Source: HT1-32 sp040219025 (GTDB lineage Bacteria > Pseudomonadota > Alphaproteobacteria > Rhodospirillales > HT1-32). Taken from it: a stretch of DNA of 64,000 nt. A model generated the notes under the pieces. It was not told where the DNA came from, ran no database searches, and saw nothing but the letters and a program-made list of their open reading frames with translations. Shown here piece by piece: positions 34,898 through 44,616 of the stretch. The first letter of the stretch is position 1; every line of letters starts with the position of its first letter. The stretch spans positions 124,001 to 188,000 of the forward strand of contig JAVJTE010000009.1 of assembly GCA_040219025.1 (NCBI GenBank), given 5' to 3'. The position numbers and the translations under genes were made by a program.

Positions 34898-36512
34898 CAC
34901 CGGCCCGCGCCTGCTGACGGTCGAAGGGCTGACCGTCCGGTTTCCCCTGGGCAAGGGTTCGGTGACCGCTGTCGACGGGATCAGTTTTCATATCGACCGT
35001 GGCGAGGCGCTTGGACTGGCCGGCGAAAGCGGCAGTGGCAAAACCATGGCAGCACTGGCGATCCCCCGGATCATTCCCCGCCCCGGCAGAATTGACAGCG
35101 GGAGTGTGGTTCTCGACGGAACTGACCTGACCCGCCTGTCGGAGCGCCAGTTGCGCCCGGTTCGCGGACGCCGGATCGGTATGATCTTTCAGGAACCGAT
35201 GTCGTCACTGAACCCGACCATGACCATCGGCGCGCAGGTGGCGGAAACCCTGCAACTGCACACCGGCCTGACAGGGACCGAGGTTGCCGACCATGCCCGG
35301 GCCATGCTGGAGCGGGTGCGCCTGCCCGATCCCGGCAGCATGATGACACGCTATCCGCACCAGCTTTCCGGCGGGATGCAGCAGCGGGCAATGATCGCCA
35401 TGGCGCTGGCCTGCGACCCGGACCTGCTGATAGCCGATGAACCGACAACGGCGCTGGACGTTACCGTTCAGGCAGAAATCCTTGATCTGATTGATGAGGC
35501 CCGGCGCGATCTCGGGATGGCCGTGCTGTTCATCACCCACAATATCGCCGTTGTTGGCCGTATTGCAGACCGGCTGGCAATCATGAAAGAGGGCCGGATC
35601 GTCGAGACCGGGAAAACGGCAGAGCTGATTGCCAGCCCCCGGTCGGACTATGCCCGCCATCTGCTGAATGCCGTTCCCCGGCTGGGGGCCGGGCCGCATC
35701 CGCGAAAACAACAGGCGGAGACCAGTGGACAGCCGGTCCTCGCCATGCGCGGTATCAGCAAAAGCTATCCCCTTGCCGGCGGCCTGTTCGGGGGCCGGGG
35801 CCGCAAGACCGTGCTGCACCCGACCGATCTGGAGATCCATGCCGGCGAGACGCTGGCGATTGTCGGTGCCAGCGGATGCGGCAAAACCACGCTGGCCCGC
35901 TGCCTTACCCGGCTGATCGACGCCGATTCCGGCGAGGTGATGCTTGATGACACGGTCATGGGCCGGAATGACCGCCGCTTGCGTCATGCGGTACAAATGA
36001 TCTTTCAGGATCCGTTCGGCTCTCTCAACCCCCGCTGGAGCATCCGTGCCATCCTGCGGGAGCCAATGCAGATTGCAGGACAAACATCTGCAGACCAGCA
36101 GGTTCTGGCAGTAGACCGCGCGCTGCAACAGGTCGGGCTGGACCCGGCAATGGCAGGCCGCTATCCGCATCAGTTTTCCGGTGGCCAGCGCCAGCGCATC
36201 GCCATTGCGCGGGCCCTCATTCTGAACCCGCGCGTGATTGTCGCGGATGAGCCGGTCTCGGCGCTCGACGTGTCCGTACAGGCACAAATCCTCGACCTGC
36301 TGGCTGATCTGCAGGTGGAACTTGGTCTCTCCATCCTGCTCATCAGCCATGACATCGCTGTTGTCGAACGTCTGGCCGACCGGATCGCCGTGATGGCAGA
36401 AGGCCGGATTGTCGAGACCGGGCCGACCCGCGATATCCTCGGTAATCCGCAAACCCCGACCGCGCGCAACCTGATCGCCGCCGTACCCCGCCTGCCGGAG
36501 CGGGCGGCATGA
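34890..36512 (+). CDS. Fused double-domain ABC ATPase of dipeptide-type importer
   Basis: A 540-residue ATPase with two nucleotide-binding domains in one chain, as in GsiA/YejF. Domain one (about residues 1-260) has Walker A GESGSGKT, signature SGGMQQR and Walker B LIADEPTTALD. Domain two (about residues 280-535) has GASGCGKT, SGGQRQR and VIVADEPVSALD. It overlaps both the TPR-sulfotransferase upstream and the permease downstream (four bases). Confidence 0.94.
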   Translation: MTDTGPRLLTVEGLTVRFPLGKGSVTAVDGISFHIDRGEALGLAGESGSGKTMAALAIPRIIPRPGRIDSGSVVLDGTDLTRLSERQLRPVRGRRIGMIFQEPMSSLNPTMTIGAQVAETLQLHTGLTGTEVADHARAMLERVRLPDPGSMMTRYPHQLSGGMQQRAMIAMALACDPDLLIADEPTTALDVTVQAEILDLIDEARRDLGMAVLFITHNIAVVGRIADRLAIMKEGRIVETGKTAELIASPRSDYARHLLNAVPRLGAGPHPRKQQAETSGQPVLAMRGISKSYPLAGGLFGGRGRKTVLHPTDLEIHAGETLAIVGASGCGKTTLARCLTRLIDADSGEVMLDDTVMGRNDRRLRHAVQMIFQDPFGSLNPRWSIRAILREPMQIAGQTSADQQVLAVDRALQQVGLDPAMAGRYPHQFSGGQRQRIAIARALILNPRVIVADEPVSALDVSVQAQILDLLADLQVELGLSILLISHDIAVVERLADRIAVMAEGRIVETGPTRDILGNPQTPTARNLIAAVPRLPERAA

Positions 36513-37459
36513 CCGGCTGGCTGATCCGTCGCCTGTTTCATGTCACGCTGGTCATGGCGATCATGTCGGTGGTGATCTATGCCCTGATTGGTCTGATGCC
36601 GGGTGACCCCATCGACCTGATGATTGCCGCGGACCCGAAAATGACTCCGGCGGATGCGGTGCGGCTGCGGGGGCTCTACGGTCTCGACCTGCCGCTGACC
36701 ACCCGCTACTGGAACTGGCTCACCGCCTTGTTCTCCGGCGATCTCGGTTATTCCCGGCTCTATGGCCAGCCCGTTGGTGCCGTGTTGTTGCCGGCACTTG
36801 CCGCCACCCTGAAACTGCTCGGCCTCGCCTTTATCCTGTCGCTGCTGATCGCCCTTCCGATTGGCATCATCGCCGGGCTGCGGCCACAGGGTGTGCTGGA
36901 TTACGGTGTCAATTTCGTTGCTTTCGCCGGTGTCTCGGTGCCCCAGTTCTGGCTGGCGTTGCTGCTGATCATCCTTTTTGCCGTCCAGCTGCAATGGCTT
37001 CCCGCCGGTGGCCCGCCGCCCGCGGGGGCCGGACTGCAGATCACCCTGATCCATTACATTCTGCCGGTACTTTGCATCACCATCGCCAGTGTCGGCGATC
37101 ATACCCGCTTCATCCGCGCATCGGTGATCGATGTGATGCGTCAGGACTACATCCGGACCGCCATCGCCAAGGGCGCCGGGCCGGGCCGCATCATCCTGCG
37201 CCATACCCTGCGCAATGCCATGCTGCCGGTGGTCACGGTCATTGCACTGGATTTCGGCTTCCTGTTCTCCGGCGCGCTGATTACCGAGACGATGTTCGCC
37301 TGGCCGGGCATGGGCAAACTGATCTTCGATTCCATCATGGGCAACGATTTCAATCTCGCGCTTGTGGCGCTGTTGCTGGCCACTTTCGTTACCCTCGCCG
37401 GTAACCTGCTTGCCGATATCGCCTATGCCCTGCTTGACCCGCGGATACGCTACAAATGA
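36509..37459 (+). CDS. Dipeptide-type ABC permease (DppB-like), second system
   Basis: A 316-residue permease with about six helices, N-terminus MTGWLIRRLFHVTLVMAIMSV, coupling loop YIRTAIAKGAGPGRIILRHT (about residues 213-232) and C-terminal LADIAYALLDPRIRYK. It overlaps both neighbours by four bases and pairs with the DppC-like gene behind it. Confidence 0.92.
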   Translation: MTGWLIRRLFHVTLVMAIMSVVIYALIGLMPGDPIDLMIAADPKMTPADAVRLRGLYGLDLPLTTRYWNWLTALFSGDLGYSRLYGQPVGAVLLPALAATLKLLGLAFILSLLIALPIGIIAGLRPQGVLDYGVNFVAFAGVSVPQFWLALLLIILFAVQLQWLPAGGPPPAGAGLQITLIHYILPVLCITIASVGDHTRFIRASVIDVMRQDYIRTAIAKGAGPGRIILRHTLRNAMLPVVTVIALDFGFLFSGALITETMFAWPGMGKLIFDSIMGNDFNLALVALLLATFVTLAGNLLADIAYALLDPRIRYK

Positions 37460-38367
37460 GGGCACCCGGCGCGATCTCCCCTCTCCGGCTGGCCGCAGCC
37501 CGGTTTGTCCGGCACCGCATGGCATTGATATCCGCAATCTTTCTGGCTCTGCTGGCGTTACTGGTGATTGCGGCCCCGCTGATTGCCCGGATGATGAACA
37601 TCGATCCGGAGGCGGTAAACCTGCTCACCCGTTTCGGGCCGCCGGACGGTCGGCATCTGCTCGGCACGGACGAGCTGGGCCGTGATCTGATGCTGCGCCT
37701 GCTGCTGGGCGGGCAGGTCTCCCTGCTGATCGGCCTCACCGGGGCACTGGCGGCGGCCGTCATCGGCTCCACCATCGGGCTGCTTGCCGGTTATATCGGC
37801 GGTCGCCTTGATGACCTGCTGATGCGGCTGACCGATTCCGTCATCGCATTGCCCGCCCTGCCGCTGCTGATCGTCCTCGCCGCCATTGATCTGGAGAAAG
37901 CCGGTCTGCCCGCCTCGCTCGCCCAATCGGAACATGTCAGCCTGATCCGCATCATCGTCATCGTTGCCCTGTTCGGCTGGGTGAAGGTCGCCCGTCTGAC
38001 CCGCGCCGCGGCACTGGCCGCCCGCAACCGTGACTATGTGCTGGCAGCCCGCAGCGTCGGTGCGGGCCCCTTGCGCATCATGGCATATCACATTCTGCCG
38101 AATGCCACCGGGCCGATCATCGTTGCCACAACCCTGTCGGTCGGCAATGTCATCCTGCTGGAAAGTGTGCTGTCATTCCTCGGCCTCGGCATCCAGCCGC
38201 CGACCCCGAGCTGGGGCAACATGCTGACCAACGCCCAGGAACTGATCTGGACCGCACCTGCGCTGGCCATCCTGCCGGGCCTCGCCATCTTCCTGACGGT
38301 CATCGCCGTCAACTTCCTTGGCGACGGTCTGCAGGACGCCATCGACCCGCGATCAGAAGGGCGCTGA
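37456..38367 (+). CDS. Dipeptide-type ABC permease (DppC-like), second system
   Basis: A 303-residue permease. The hallmark LLGTDELGRDLMLRLLLGG is near residues 70-88 and the coupling loop is DYVLAARSVGAGPLRIMAYH. It ends the second importer operon, 28 bases from the convergent small membrane-protein gene. All importer parts are present, so the system looks complete. Confidence 0.92.
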   Translation: MRAPGAISPLRLAAARFVRHRMALISAIFLALLALLVIAAPLIARMMNIDPEAVNLLTRFGPPDGRHLLGTDELGRDLMLRLLLGGQVSLLIGLTGALAAAVIGSTIGLLAGYIGGRLDDLLMRLTDSVIALPALPLLIVLAAIDLEKAGLPASLAQSEHVSLIRIIVIVALFGWVKVARLTRAAALAARNRDYVLAARSVGAGPLRIMAYHILPNATGPIIVATTLSVGNVILLESVLSFLGLGIQPPTPSWGNMLTNAQELIWTAPALAILPGLAIFLTVIAVNFLGDGLQDAIDPRSEGR

Positions 38368-38395
38368 TGGCATCGCTCCGGACTCTCTGCTGCCG

Positions 38396-38653
38396 TCAGT
38401 CCGTGCCTTTTGTGACCACCCGCCAGACCGTCACCACGCCGCCGCCCCAGGCGAGTACCGAAACCGCTGTGTCGATCACGGCCCGTATCGTCAGCGGGCC
38501 TGTGAAGGCCGCATCGTAATCGATCTGGAAGAACCAGATCAGCAGCGTGGCAATGGCGCTGCCGCCGGCAAGTGCGATCAGCGCCGCCGTCACCCGGTTT
38601 ACGGGTCTGGTGTTACCTGCCGGTACCTCCGGTGTTTCATCATCCCCGGCCAT
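38396..38653 (-). CDS. Small two-helix membrane protein downstream of manC
   Basis: An 85-residue protein of unknown function. The ATG at 38653 has GGAGG six bases upstream inside the end of manC, which it overlaps by 14 bases; a second ATG at 38659 abuts the ribosome site and is less likely. An acidic, polar N-terminus (MAGDDETPEVPAG) is followed by two hydrophobic segments (about residues 20-38 and 55-77) and a short basic end. Coupling to manC suggests a link to GDP-mannose use, but no family is recognised. Confidence 0.65.
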   Translation of the reverse strand: MAGDDETPEVPAGNTRPVNRVTAALIALAGGSAIATLLIWFFQIDYDAAFTGPLTIRAVIDTAVSVLAWGGGVVTVWRVVTKGTD

Positions 38654-40058
38654 AGACATCCTCCAGCCGTTCAATATCGTCTTCACCGAGATAACTGCCG
38701 GTCTGGACTTCGATGATGCGCAGCGGCTCCTTGCCGGGATTGGCGAGCCGGTGGACCGAGCCTGCGGGAATAAAGATCGATTCATTCTCATGCATCAGCT
38801 TTGTCTCCTCGCCGCAGACCACTTCCGCCACGCCGTTGACCACCACCCAGTGCTCGGAGCGTTTGGCATGACGCTGCAGGGACAGGCTGGCACCGGGCTT
38901 CACCGAGATATGCTTGACCTGATAGCGTTCCCCCGCATCAACGGACTGATAAAATCCCCAGGGGCGATAGACCCGCTGCGGCGTTGAGGCCGCGGGATGA
39001 CCCGAAGCTGTCAGTTGCTTCACAACATCCCCCAGCGCAGCAGCATGAGCCCGGTCGGTGACCAGAAAGGCATCTGCCGTCGCCACGACCACCAGATCCT
39101 CAACCCCCAGCGTTACCACCAGCGGGCCGGTGGTGTGAACCAGCGAATTGGCGGTCTTCGTCAGCATCACGTCACCGGTCGTGACATTCCCCTGATCATC
39201 CTTGTCACCGATCTCCCACAGCGCATGCCAGCTGCCGACATCGGACCAGCCCATATCGACCGGCACCACCGCAGCGCGTTCCGTATGTTCCATCACCGCG
39301 TAGTCGATGGAGACGCCGGCTATCTTCTCAAACGCCGGTGGGTCAAGCCGGAGGAAATCCATATCCCGCTCTGCCCGGCGAACGGCCATATCTGTCGCGG
39401 CCAGCAGATCCGGCTGGAAACGTTCCAGTTCGGCAATCATGTCGGAGGGGCGGAAGACAAAAATCCCCGAGTTCCAGAAATATCGCCCGTCAGCCAGATA
39501 GGATTCGGCGGTTGCCAGATCCGGCTTCTCGACGAAAGCACCGACATCTGCCACACCCGGCGCATCGGTGATTTCCATCCCGCGCAGGATATAGCCATAT
39601 CCGGTCTCCGGCCGGTCGGGGGTAATGCCGAATGTCACCAGCCGTCCCCTGTTCGCCGCCACCGCTGCCTTTGCAAGAGCATCGGTAAAAGCCGTTTTGT
39701 TGCTGACGATATGATCCGAGGGCATCAGCACCACCGGCTTGTCGCCATGGCGTTCCAGGGCCAGCAGGGCCGCAACAGCCGCCGCCGGGGCCGTATTACG
39801 CCCCACCGGCTCCAGCACGATATCACCAAGCGACAGACCCAGAATCCGCGCCTGTTCGGCAACGACAAAACGGTGTTCGTGATTGCAGATGACAATCGGC
39901 GCCGCAAAGTCCGGTCCGTCGACCCGGCGCAACGCCCCCTGCAGCAGGGTTTCACTGCCAGCCAGCACCTGCAGCTGCTTGGGATAGAGCGCGCGCGACA
40001 ACGGCCAGAGCCGTGTGCCGGAACCGCCGGACAATATGATGGGAATAAGTTCAGACAT
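38640..40058 (-). CDS. manC: Mannose-1-phosphate guanylyltransferase / mannose-6-phosphate isomerase
   Basis: Bifunctional type II enzyme that makes GDP-mannose and can supply its mannose-1-phosphate precursor from fructose-6-phosphate. The ATG at 40058 gives 472 residues. The N-terminal nucleotidyltransferase has GGSGTRLWPLSR (about residues 9-20) and FVEKPDLATAE; the C-terminal cupin carries the isomerase motif region KPGASLSLQRHAKRSEHW (about residues 392-409). GDP-mannose is the precursor for Gmd and Fcl, encoded about 9 kb away. Confidence 0.95.
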   Translation of the reverse strand: MSELIPIILSGGSGTRLWPLSRALYPKQLQVLAGSETLLQGALRRVDGPDFAAPIVICNHEHRFVVAEQARILGLSLGDIVLEPVGRNTAPAAAVAALLALERHGDKPVVLMPSDHIVSNKTAFTDALAKAAVAANRGRLVTFGITPDRPETGYGYILRGMEITDAPGVADVGAFVEKPDLATAESYLADGRYFWNSGIFVFRPSDMIAELERFQPDLLAATDMAVRRAERDMDFLRLDPPAFEKIAGVSIDYAVMEHTERAAVVPVDMGWSDVGSWHALWEIGDKDDQGNVTTGDVMLTKTANSLVHTTGPLVVTLGVEDLVVVATADAFLVTDRAHAAALGDVVKQLTASGHPAASTPQRVYRPWGFYQSVDAGERYQVKHISVKPGASLSLQRHAKRSEHWVVVNGVAEVVCGEETKLMHENESIFIPAGSVHRLANPGKEPLRIIEVQTGSYLGEDDIERLEDVYGRG

Positions 40059-40182
40059 TACCTTGCTACCTTCACTTTCACGCCTACACGAAAGCGGACG
40101 CTCTGCCAATTACCATCGCCCTGCACACACCCCGGGGAATGTCGTATTTTTATGACAAAACAGTCGCCTGACCCTTCTGGCC

Positions 40183-40956
40183 ATGCATAATTGTCTTTCG
40201 GGCCTGAGTGAATTGGGGGCATATTTGGCCAACGCGGGATTAATCGACTTTCCGGATGAGTTATTCCAGCGGCTGTCGTCGCTTGGGGTTGGTATCGCCG
40301 GACAGCATCTGGTCGACCTTGGAACCGGACGCGGTAACTTTGCCCGCGCCTTCGCCGCGCGCGGCTGTTCAGTTACCGCACTGGACAGGTCCCCTGACAT
40401 GCTGGTCGAGGCGCTGCAGCCGGAGGGGGGCTGTACCGGGTCACTGAACTACCTGCAGGCCAGGGCTGAAGATACCGGGCTACCGGATGAAATCTTCGAC
40501 TGCGTTGTCGCAGGACAGGCCTGGCATCTGTTTGACCGCCTGAAGGCTGGACAGGAAAGCCGGCGGTTGCTGAAAAATGGCGGCCATATTGCCATTGCCC
40601 AGATGGACTGGGTTCCGCGCAGCGGTGGCCCTGCCGAAGCCACGGAAGAAATCATCCAGCGCTATAACCCGGACTGGAATATCCTGTTCCGGCAGTCAAA
40701 TTACATGGACTGGTCGCGCCAGCTCGGCACCACCGGTTTTCGCGACGTGCAGGAAGCCACCTTCAATACGCAGATCGCCGTTGCCCCCGATGCCTGGCGG
40801 CGGCGCATCCGTGCCAGCGCCGGCGTCGGTACTGTTCTGCCGCGAGAGATGGCAGATGCACTGGACAGCGATCTGGCAGCAACACTGGCAGACAAGTTTC
40901 CCGGTGACATGCTGCATGTCTCGCACAAGGTGTTCTATCTGGTCGCCCGCGGATGA
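40183..40956 (+). CDS. Class I SAM-dependent methyltransferase
   Basis: A 257-residue methyltransferase of the type 11 / UbiE-like group. Motif I is VDLGTGRGNFARAFAARG (about residues 43-60), followed by VTALDRSPDML and the motif IV region FDCVVAGQAWHLFD. It overlaps the ribokinase-like gene by four bases. The substrate is unknown; the family commonly acts on small molecules. Confidence 0.85.
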   Translation: MHNCLSGLSELGAYLANAGLIDFPDELFQRLSSLGVGIAGQHLVDLGTGRGNFARAFAARGCSVTALDRSPDMLVEALQPEGGCTGSLNYLQARAEDTGLPDEIFDCVVAGQAWHLFDRLKAGQESRRLLKNGGHIAIAQMDWVPRSGGPAEATEEIIQRYNPDWNILFRQSNYMDWSRQLGTTGFRDVQEATFNTQIAVAPDAWRRRIRASAGVGTVLPREMADALDSDLAATLADKFPGDMLHVSHKVFYLVARG

Positions 40957-41891
40957 TTCACGTCTTCGGATCAATCAATCTTGATCTGGTTTTCACCCCG
41001 CCACACCTGCCCGCGCCCGGCGAAACAGTTCTCTGCCACAGTTATGAGGCATTTCCCGGTGGAAAAGGCGCCAATCAGGCCGCCGCTGCCGCCCGTGCCG
41101 GTGGCAATGTCCGGATGATCGGCTGTGTCGGCCGGGACGAATTTGCGGCCCTGCCCCTGTCTGCGCTTACGCAGGCCGGCGTTGATATCAGCGCGGTGGA
41201 ACGGGTCGGGGCAGCGACCGGCTGCGCTACCATATCGGTCGCGCCAGATGGCAATAACCAGATCGTTGTCGCCAGCGGGGCCAACCGGCGGGTCCGGGCC
41301 GAACAACTGCGCCCCGCCGATCTGAATCCGGGCGATATCCTGATGCTTCAGATGGAAGTGGACTACGAGGAGATCTGGAAGGCCGTCGATATTGCCGCCG
41401 CGAACGGCCTTCGGATTCTCCTCAACAACGCACCGGCAGGCCCGATCCCCGAGACTGTTTTGCCGAAACTCTCACTGCTGCTGGTCAATGAGATCGAGGC
41501 CGTGCAGGCAGCGCAAGAGCGCGGTCTGCCGGCAGATGATGCACTGACAGCAGCCACCGCCCTCAATCGCTCCTACGATGTCGACCTGATTGTCACACTT
41601 GGTGGTGACGGTGCCGTTGCGGTAACCCGTGATGGCAAAATTCATGTCCCCGCTGCGACTGTCGGGATTATCGATACGGTTGGTGCCGGCGATGCCTTTT
41701 GCGGCGCGCTGGCGGCGGCGATTGCGGACGGAAAAGCACTGGCGGATGCCCTTGGCTTTGCCAGTGCAGCGGGTGGACTGGCCTGTCGCCGGCATGGTGC
41801 ACAGACCGCCCTGGCAACAAAGGCCGAGATCACGGCGGTTGCCGCCAACCTGAAACCCGCCGCATCACCGCCCCGCCGGACCGGGCAATAA
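40953..41891 (+). CDS. rbsK: Ribokinase (PfkB family)
   Basis: A 312-residue PfkB sugar kinase. The N-terminal sugar site is FPGGKGANQAAAAARAGG (about residues 33-50) and the C-terminal DTVGAGDAFCG has the catalytic D247. This spacing and GGKGANQ favour ribokinase among PfkB kinases. Coupled to the methyltransferase in front by an ATGA overlap; no ribose importer is nearby. Confidence 0.9.
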   Translation: MIHVFGSINLDLVFTPPHLPAPGETVLCHSYEAFPGGKGANQAAAAARAGGNVRMIGCVGRDEFAALPLSALTQAGVDISAVERVGAATGCATISVAPDGNNQIVVASGANRRVRAEQLRPADLNPGDILMLQMEVDYEEIWKAVDIAAANGLRILLNNAPAGPIPETVLPKLSLLLVNEIEAVQAAQERGLPADDALTAATALNRSYDVDLIVTLGGDGAVAVTRDGKIHVPAATVGIIDTVGAGDAFCGALAAAIADGKALADALGFASAAGGLACRRHGAQTALATKAEITAVAANLKPAASPPRRTGQ

Positions 41892-41972
41892 TTTATCACC
41901 ATTTGATTGGACGCGGACGCGGTTTGGCGGCAAGTTCCGGGTAGCCAGACACTACCCCCGGAGCGCGATCCA

Positions 41973-43349
41973 ATGACCTTCATCCCGAATTCCCCCGAAG
42001 CCCGCGATGTCGCCAGCCAGCTGCATGGCTATACCAACAGCCGCGCGCTTGAGCAGACCGGCCCGATGATGCTGACCAAGGGCAAAGGCATCTACGTCAC
42101 CGATAATGCCGGAAATGAATATCTCGAAGCCATGAGCGGCCTCTGGTGCGCCTCGCTCGGTTTTGGCGAGGAGCGGCTGGTGCGTGCCGCGACCAGACAG
42201 ATGCAGAAGCTGCCCTATTACCACACCTTCAATGGCCGCACGACCGACATCTCCATGGAACTGGCCGAGAAACTGCTCTCTGTTGCGCCCGTCGAAATGT
42301 CGAAGGCATTCTTCTGCAATTCCGGCTCGGAAGCCAACGATACAGCGATCAAGTTCATCTGGTATTACAATAACGCCCTTGGCCGGCCCGAGAAGAAGAA
42401 GATCATCAGCCGCATGAAGGGTTATCACGGGGTAACGCTGGCTGCTGCCTCGATGACGGCCCTGCCGAATAACCAGCGGGATTTCGATCTGCCGTTTTCA
42501 ATGTTCCGGCATACCACCTGTCCGCACCATTACCGCTTTGCCCATGACGGCGAAACGGAAGAACAGTTCGCCAGCCGCTGCGCCGATGAACTGGAAGCCC
42601 TGATCCTCGAAGAGGGTCCGGATACAGTCGCCGCCATGTTCTGCGAGCCGATCATGGGTGCCGGCGGGGTTATCGTTCCGCCTGCCACCTATTATGAAAA
42701 AATTCAGGCGGTGCTGAGCAAATACGATGTGCTGCTGGTCGCGGACGAAGTGATCTGCGGCTTTGGCCGGACCGGCGAATACTGGGGTACCCAGACCTTC
42801 GGCATGAAGCCGGACATCCTGACCTGCGCCAAGGCGCTTTCGGCCGCCTACATCCCGATCTCTGCCGTGCTGATCAATGACAAGATCTATCAGGCGCTGG
42901 CCGACAACTCGAAGAAGATCGGTGTGCTTGGCCACGGTTATACCTATTCCGGCCATCCTGTCGGCTGTGCTGTGGCAGTTGAAACCCTGAAGATTTACGA
43001 AGAAACCAACATGGTCGGACATGTTCAGTCCGTCATGGATCATTTTCAGACCCAGCTCCGCACCGTCCTGGACCGCCCGTTTGTCGGTGAGGTTCGGGGC
43101 AGAGGACTGGTTGGTGCCTTTGAGCTGGTCGCAGACAAGGCGACGAAACGCTCGTTCGATCCGGCACAGGGGGCCGGCAAGGTCATCGAACGGGTTACCG
43201 TCGAGCAGGGACTTATCATCCGGGCGATCGGCGATAATATTGCGTTCTGCCCGCCGCTGATTATCTCCATAGAGCAGATTGATGAAATGATGGAAAAGCT
43301 CCATCGCGGACTGGATGCAGCAGAGCCGGAACTGGCGGCACTGGTCTGA
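41973..43349 (+). CDS. Class III aminotransferase (omega-amino acid/pyruvate type)
   Basis: A 458-residue PLP enzyme. The ATG at 41973 follows a GGAG site; the frame extends upstream without conservation. Signature elements are YVTDNAGNEYLEAMSGLWC, CNSGSEANDTAIKF, VADEVICGFGRTG and the PLP lysine K287 in TCAKALSAAY. This branch usually moves amino groups from beta-alanine, diamines or aromatic amines to pyruvate. Exact substrate is unknown. hemA follows 17 bases later. Confidence 0.92.
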   Translation: MTFIPNSPEARDVASQLHGYTNSRALEQTGPMMLTKGKGIYVTDNAGNEYLEAMSGLWCASLGFGEERLVRAATRQMQKLPYYHTFNGRTTDISMELAEKLLSVAPVEMSKAFFCNSGSEANDTAIKFIWYYNNALGRPEKKKIISRMKGYHGVTLAAASMTALPNNQRDFDLPFSMFRHTTCPHHYRFAHDGETEEQFASRCADELEALILEEGPDTVAAMFCEPIMGAGGVIVPPATYYEKIQAVLSKYDVLLVADEVICGFGRTGEYWGTQTFGMKPDILTCAKALSAAYIPISAVLINDKIYQALADNSKKIGVLGHGYTYSGHPVGCAVAVETLKIYEETNMVGHVQSVMDHFQTQLRTVLDRPFVGEVRGRGLVGAFELVADKATKRSFDPAQGAGKVIERVTVEQGLIIRAIGDNIAFCPPLIISIEQIDEMMEKLHRGLDAAEPELAALV

Positions 43350-43366
43350 TCAACAGGTAAGCTGTG

Positions 43367-44590
43367 ATGAATTACGAAGCACATTTTGAGCAGGAACTCG
43401 GACGCCTCAGGGCGAAGGGCGATTATCGCATCTTCGCTGATCTGGAAAGACCGACCGGGGCTTATCCGCATGCGGTAAACCGGCCGGACCCGGCCGATGA
43501 CGAGACCCGGCAGGAGGTTACTGTCTGGTGCTCAAATGATTATCTCGGCATGAGCCAGCATCCCGATGTCATCGCCGCCATGACCGAGGCCGCAGAAACC
43601 CTGGGCGTCGGTGCTGGCGGAACCCGGAATATTTCCGGCAACAATCACCGGCATGTCCTGCTGGAGCGTGAACTGGCCAGCCTGCATGGCAAATCCTCCG
43701 CACTTTTGTTCACTTCCGGTTATGTTGCCAACCTGACCGCGCTGGCAACGCTTGCGGAACGACTGCCGGACTGTGTTGTGCTGTCGGATGCAGAAAATCA
43801 TAACTCGATGATTGCCGGTATCCGTTACAGCCGGGCAAAAAAGCAGGTCTTCCAGCATAACGATCCGGCTGATCTCGACCGGCTGCTGTCGGACCTGCCC
43901 GAGGATTGCTCGAAGCTGGTTGCTTTCGAATCTGTCTATTCAATGGACGGAGACATCGCCCCGGTTGGTGAAATCATTGATGTCTGCGAACGCCACGGCG
44001 CGCTCAGCTATATTGATGAGGTTCACGCCGTTGGCCTGTATGGTGAAACCGGTGCCGGCGTGTCGGAACGTGACGGCCTTGCCGACCGTATTGATGTCAT
44101 TCAGGGAACGCTGGCAAAGGGTTTCGGTGTCGTCGGTGGCTATATCGCCGCATCCTCCGCACTGACCGACTTTGTCCGTTCCTTCGGGCAGGGCTTCATC
44201 TTCACCACCTCCCTGCCCCCGGCAGTCGCTGCGGCAGCTCTGGCATCAGTGCAACATGTGCGGGCAAACAACCAGCTTCGGATCAGACATCAGGAACGTG
44301 CCGCACAGGTAAAGCGCCAGCTGACAGCAGCCGGGCTGCCGGTGATGCCGTCAGACAGCCACATCGTGCCCGTGCTCGTCGGCGACCCGAAACTCTGCCG
44401 GGAAGCCAGCGACCGGCTGATGGCAGATCATGGCATTTATGTTCAGCCGATCAATTACCCCACGGTCGCACGCGGCACCGAACGCCTGCGGATCACGCCG
44501 ACACCGCATCACAGCGATCAGGATATCGAGAAGCTGGTTGCTGCCCTGCGGGCTGTCTGGAACAATCTTGGATTGAAAGCAGCGGCCTGA
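43367..44590 (+). CDS. hemA: 5-Aminolevulinate synthase
   Basis: Condenses glycine and succinyl-CoA to 5-aminolevulinate, the first heme/chlorophyll step in alphaproteobacteria. The ATG at 43367 gives 407 residues of normal length. The opening VWCSNDYLGMSQHPDV, GAGGTRNISGNNH, DEVHAVGLYGETGAG and the PLP lysine K251 in GTLAKGFGV are diagnostic. Its presence is one of the best taxonomic clues in the window. Confidence 0.96.
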   Translation: MNYEAHFEQELGRLRAKGDYRIFADLERPTGAYPHAVNRPDPADDETRQEVTVWCSNDYLGMSQHPDVIAAMTEAAETLGVGAGGTRNISGNNHRHVLLERELASLHGKSSALLFTSGYVANLTALATLAERLPDCVVLSDAENHNSMIAGIRYSRAKKQVFQHNDPADLDRLLSDLPEDCSKLVAFESVYSMDGDIAPVGEIIDVCERHGALSYIDEVHAVGLYGETGAGVSERDGLADRIDVIQGTLAKGFGVVGGYIAASSALTDFVRSFGQGFIFTTSLPPAVAAAALASVQHVRANNQLRIRHQERAAQVKRQLTAAGLPVMPSDSHIVPVLVGDPKLCREASDRLMADHGIYVQPINYPTVARGTERLRITPTPHHSDQDIEKLVAALRAVWNNLGLKAAA

Positions 44591-44616
44591 AACCGCTGAC
44601 AGGAGGTTAAAGATCA

